Shown piece by piece: positions 61,096 through 64,000 of a DNA stretch of 64,000 nucleotides. A program made the translations under genes and the position numbers. Every line of letters begins with the position of its first letter. Positions within the stretch are counted from its first letter, which is position 1. The notes beneath the pieces were generated by a model. That model worked only from the letters and a program-made list of their open reading frames with translations. It did not search any database and was not told the DNA's origin. Origin of the DNA: Paroedura picta (taxonomy: Eukaryota; Chordata; Lepidosauria; Squamata; Gekkonidae); the NCBI RefSeq assembly GCF_049243985.1, contig NC_135378.1, positions 37,296,941 through 37,360,940 on the forward strand, written 5' to 3'.

Positions 61096-61839
61096 GGAAA
61101 AACAGATTAGAAATCCAATTTTCTTCTATGTCAAGTTTCATGTATAACTTTGGCTGGCAAGAAAAAGTCCTTCTTGGGTATATAACCGCTTCTCCATTCT
61201 CCCCTCTATGTCTGACCTTCTTGAACTCTAATGGTCAGATCAAAAGATTTCTCACTATTGTGAATCATTTTATTAATTTTTCAACTTGGATTAATGATGA
61301 TCACTACATTAACCAACAGGGCATTTTCAGTCCAAGTTTTGATTAATTCATCTGCAAATCCACGTCCCCTGGTATAGTCCTGTGCCACAGTGCAAATATC
61401 AGTAGCACAGTTGGGACATTCAACGCTATGCAGCCTCAGCCCTTGCTTCTTAATGCCAGAGCAGTTTAGCAGTTTAGCCATGCTACTCAATGCAGCGACT
61501 CACTGCACCCCACTGCACAATTGGTGCAATTATATTTCTGGACAATTTATTTATACCTACCTCCTTTTTCTTCTCACAACAGGTTGGTTAGGTTGAGTGT
61601 ATGTGACTCGGTCAGGCAGCTTCATTGGCAAAGCAGGGTTTCAAGCCTCGAGTCCCAGATCCTAGTGCAACTGAGAAACCCCAGAACTGATGGGATCATG
61701 CAGAATATGATTGGGAAGCATAATTGTGTATGCCCCTCCCCTTCCCACCCCATCCAGGCCCATCCTTGGCCATTTGGGCGGGGGGCAGGTTGACATGACC
61801 ATAAATAGTCATATCACCTGATGAATGTTTTAGGATGCT

Positions 61840-61915
61840 TAGGGCTGATCCTGCGTTGAGCCTTCGGGGAGGGCGGTATATAAATCTAAAAAATAAAATA
61901 AATAAATAAATAATA
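61840..61915 (+). repeat. LINE 3' end with (AATA)n tail
   Basis: gggctgatcctgcgttgagc then ggagggcggtatataaatct and (AAATA)n. Confidence 0.65.
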
Positions 61916-61944
61916 TATTTTTTTTTAATCTATATATTTTTTAG

Positions 61945-62030
61945 CTTAGGGCTGATCCTGCATAGAGCAGGGGGTTGGACTAGATGGCCTGTATGGCCCC
62001 TTCCAACTTTATGATTCTATGATTCTATAT
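61945..62030 (+). repeat. CR1 LINE 3' end
   Basis: gggggttggactagatggcc, then ccccttccaactttatgatt and repeated attctatg units form the typical 3' tail of CR1 LINEs. Confidence 0.8.
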
Positions 62031-62784
62031 ATAAATGAATTAAGTCCCACCCATTCAGGAAACACTTCCAGGGCTGTCAAGAAACCCCAGGTTTCAAGAA
62101 GCCCTGGCTAAAACAACCTGTTCAAACCACCACAGTAAGCTTTCTTAGCAATTGGGGTTTCGAATCTAAAGTCTCTCAGATCCCAATAGCTGCTCAACAC
62201 TATCCTTGTTCCCATGTTACAGTGAATATGTGTACAACGTGCATATACATGTGTACGTCAGTATGTAAGAAAGATCTCACTAATGTTCCCTGTCCTAATG
62301 AGACCAGAGAGATCAGTACCAGGATAAATGTGCCGTTTCAGACACATATTCAGCTGTACTTGAGTTCAGTGTTCACATAAGAATAACTCAATGCACATAG
62401 AAAGAAAAATCCACTGTACACTATACATGGGTGGTACTTGTGTTCAGTGTACAGGACTTCTGTCTCTGACCATTCTATGCAGAGTCAATCCAGTCTAATG
62501 CCATTGATCTGGATACTGGCATTACCCTGTATGTTTTTGTATCAAATCTGATCCAGCCTTTGTATACCCTGAGTGTGGCTAGGATTGGGGCTCCTGCTAT
62601 TCCTACAGGATTGTAAACAGCATGAAATAACTTATTAACTCGGTGGGAGGGGGGAGGGACCCAGCCTGGATCTGTTTGTGGGTCATATTCTTATTTCCAT
62701 GACAGTTGGAATCTTCACTTAAAACCACCTGCTGTTTATTTTTCAACACCTTAGAGCAGGAAGTGATGTTCACACCTTGACAAT

Positions 62785-63482
62785 GTGCGTTTGAGCAAGA
62801 AAGACAAAGTTACAGAGGTCTGTTTGAGACGGGAACACATTGCTGAATTTCACCTTGCTGATCTAATCTTTGATAATGCAGACAGGATCCCCCTGCCTCC
62901 AGAGGAATACATTAAAGATAACAAGCTGCTCTACTGGGTGCAATTAATGAGAGCTGTTATTCTGAAGAGGAAGAGATTATGTTTCCTATAGATAGGCAGT
63001 ATGTATCACTTAACATTCTTGGTCATGGGTTTTTGGAATTTATACACGTTGATGCCCTACTGCTCTATTATTTCGCCTTTAAAATCCACCCCAACAACAG
63101 GGCTGTGTTTACAAAAGGGTCTTTTAAAGTTATCTCTAAGTGTGCCTGTTATCATGCTTTCCAGTTTATTATCTTTCAAAGAAGTATTAGTTTTTCACTC
63201 CCTCCAACAGGAATTCATGCCAGGCAGACATTTTCAAGCACAAATTAATTCAAACATTTTCCACACCATTTGTTATCTGACATGAATAAAGAGGCTATTT
63301 TTAAAACATTTAATAGATATTGCTGCTGTGGTAAAAATAGACCAGAACAATTTTACAGAGGACAGAATAAACGTGCAAAGTACAGCATCTTTGTCTTGAA
63401 ATTAAAAAATACAGATGAAGAATATAATCATGCATTAAACCAAGTATATGAGATAGTGACAAGAAATACCCGATTTGATTAA
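62785..63482 (+). pseudogene. Unrecognised, broken protein-like stretch
   Basis: Neighbouring plus-strand open frames have protein-like composition, with pieces such as REHIAEFHLADLIFDNADRI, PLPPEEYIKDNKLLYWVQLM, FKTFNRYCCCGKNRPEQF and YSIFVLKLKNTDEEYNHALN. The codons look unlike the surrounding repeats. I do not recognise the family. It is broken across more than one frame, so it is probably a fossil of a gene, a mobile element or a virus-derived insert. No splice structure explains it. Confidence 0.35.
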
Positions 63483-64000
63483 TGTTCATATACAGATCCC
63501 AGCCTAAAAACTAAATTGTGAATCAGGATTTTGTTTATAATTTTAAAAAGATTTAATACAAGAGCTGACAGGAAGGCAGGAAGAATTAGAATGCCAAGTG
63601 GACAGATTGCAAAGTCAGATAGGCCAGTGAGTCAAGGGTTCATTCAGGCAGTCCAAGGGTGTTAGCAGAAGACTCAGGTCACAGGTAGCTGCATCTGCAA
63701 CCTAGGGATCATAGCCCCAAGTTAATCTAGGTTATCAGCAGCCTCTCCATCCTCCCTCTGTGATGATTCACAGACTTCTCCAGTCAACAACTGTCTTGCT
63801 AACCTGGTGTGGCACCTATTAGTCTGAACTCTCTTTGAGGTAGCCAGTATTTACTTAATTAGTTCAAGTGAGCCAGATAGGCTGACAAGACAGGGAAATA
63901 CAGCTGGAGGCTGGGCAGAGGAATGAGGAACATCTGCAACAACTTCGGAGTCTAAGTCCTGGTTTGTCTGCAACTCCATCCTCCTCTGCTGGTCAGAGCT
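63483..64000. other. Unassigned sequence at the right edge
   Basis: No gene is seen. The composition and the phrase-like blocks (gctgacaggaaggcaggaag, cctcctctgctggtcagagc) suggest part of an interspersed repeat that continues beyond the window. Confidence 0.3.

Larger units (their letters stand above)
61665..62115 (-). mobile_element. hAT-like element, minus orientation, interrupted by LINE tails
   Basis: Left part (gagaaaccccagaactga through tcatatcacctgatgaatg) and right part (tcaggaaacacttccagg through caagaagccctggct) are the reverse complement of the family at 20406 and 49335. The middle, about 61840-62030, is foreign LINE 3' sequence. Confidence 0.65.

Noticed and set aside
1-64000. 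CRISPR arrays, operons, bacterial terminators or toxin systems
   Set aside because: The window is vertebrate nuclear DNA with spliced genes. No spaced direct-repeat array or bacterial gene layout is present.

Overview
The window reads as nuclear DNA of a non-avian reptile, most likely a squamate (lizard, possibly a gecko or teiid). The reasons are spliced vertebrate genes with GT/AG introns and CpG-island promoters, a large load of tRNA-derived SINEs of squamate type, 5S-rRNA-headed SINEs, CR1/L2-type LINE ends, a BovB-like LINE tail, and several families of hAT-like non-autonomous DNA transposons. Species cannot be named from the sequence alone.

Three host genes are present. (1) Bases 469-22289, plus strand: the 3' part of a WD40-propeller gene that looks like the C-terminal half of a NACHT/WD-repeat (NWD) family protein. 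Thirteen exons join with consistent splice phases into 773 complete residues before a stop at 21344. A second possible last exon lies at 22182-22289. The start and any NACHT part lie before the window. (2) Bases 27272-29293, minus strand: ING2, complete in two coding exons (302 residues), with a large CpG island at its 5' end. (3) Bases 38550-42051, minus strand: CDKN2AIP (CARF), complete in three coding exons (543 residues), also with a CpG-island promoter. ING2 and CDKN2AIP lie in the same order and relative orientation as on human 4q35.1. The WD-repeat gene converges on the 3' side of ING2, where human has RWDD4.

The rest is intergenic or intronic DNA filled with repeats. Introns of the WD-repeat gene hold a fossil Ty3/gypsy-type LTR element (about 5990-7165), a BovB-like tail, hAT MITEs (one with a perfect 8-bp target duplication), LINE ends and SINEs. 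Bases 30.3-38.5 kb hold 5S-type SINEs and an orphan CpG-rich block at 32.75-33.8 kb. Bases 42.7-64 kb contain no recognisable host gene: they hold a mariner remnant, hAT-like elements, SINEs, LINE ends, a (CTT)n tract and one unrecognised, broken protein-like stretch near 62.8-63.5 kb.

The three genes show no sign of forming one pathway. ING2 is a PHD-finger chromatin reader and CDKN2AIP is an XRN2/ARF-p53 partner, so both touch p53 biology. The WD-repeat gene is unrelated. I found no convincing wholly new system. The best leads are the competing 3' ends of the WD-repeat gene, the coding minisatellite in CDKN2AIP, the orphan CpG island and the unrecognised stretch near the right end.
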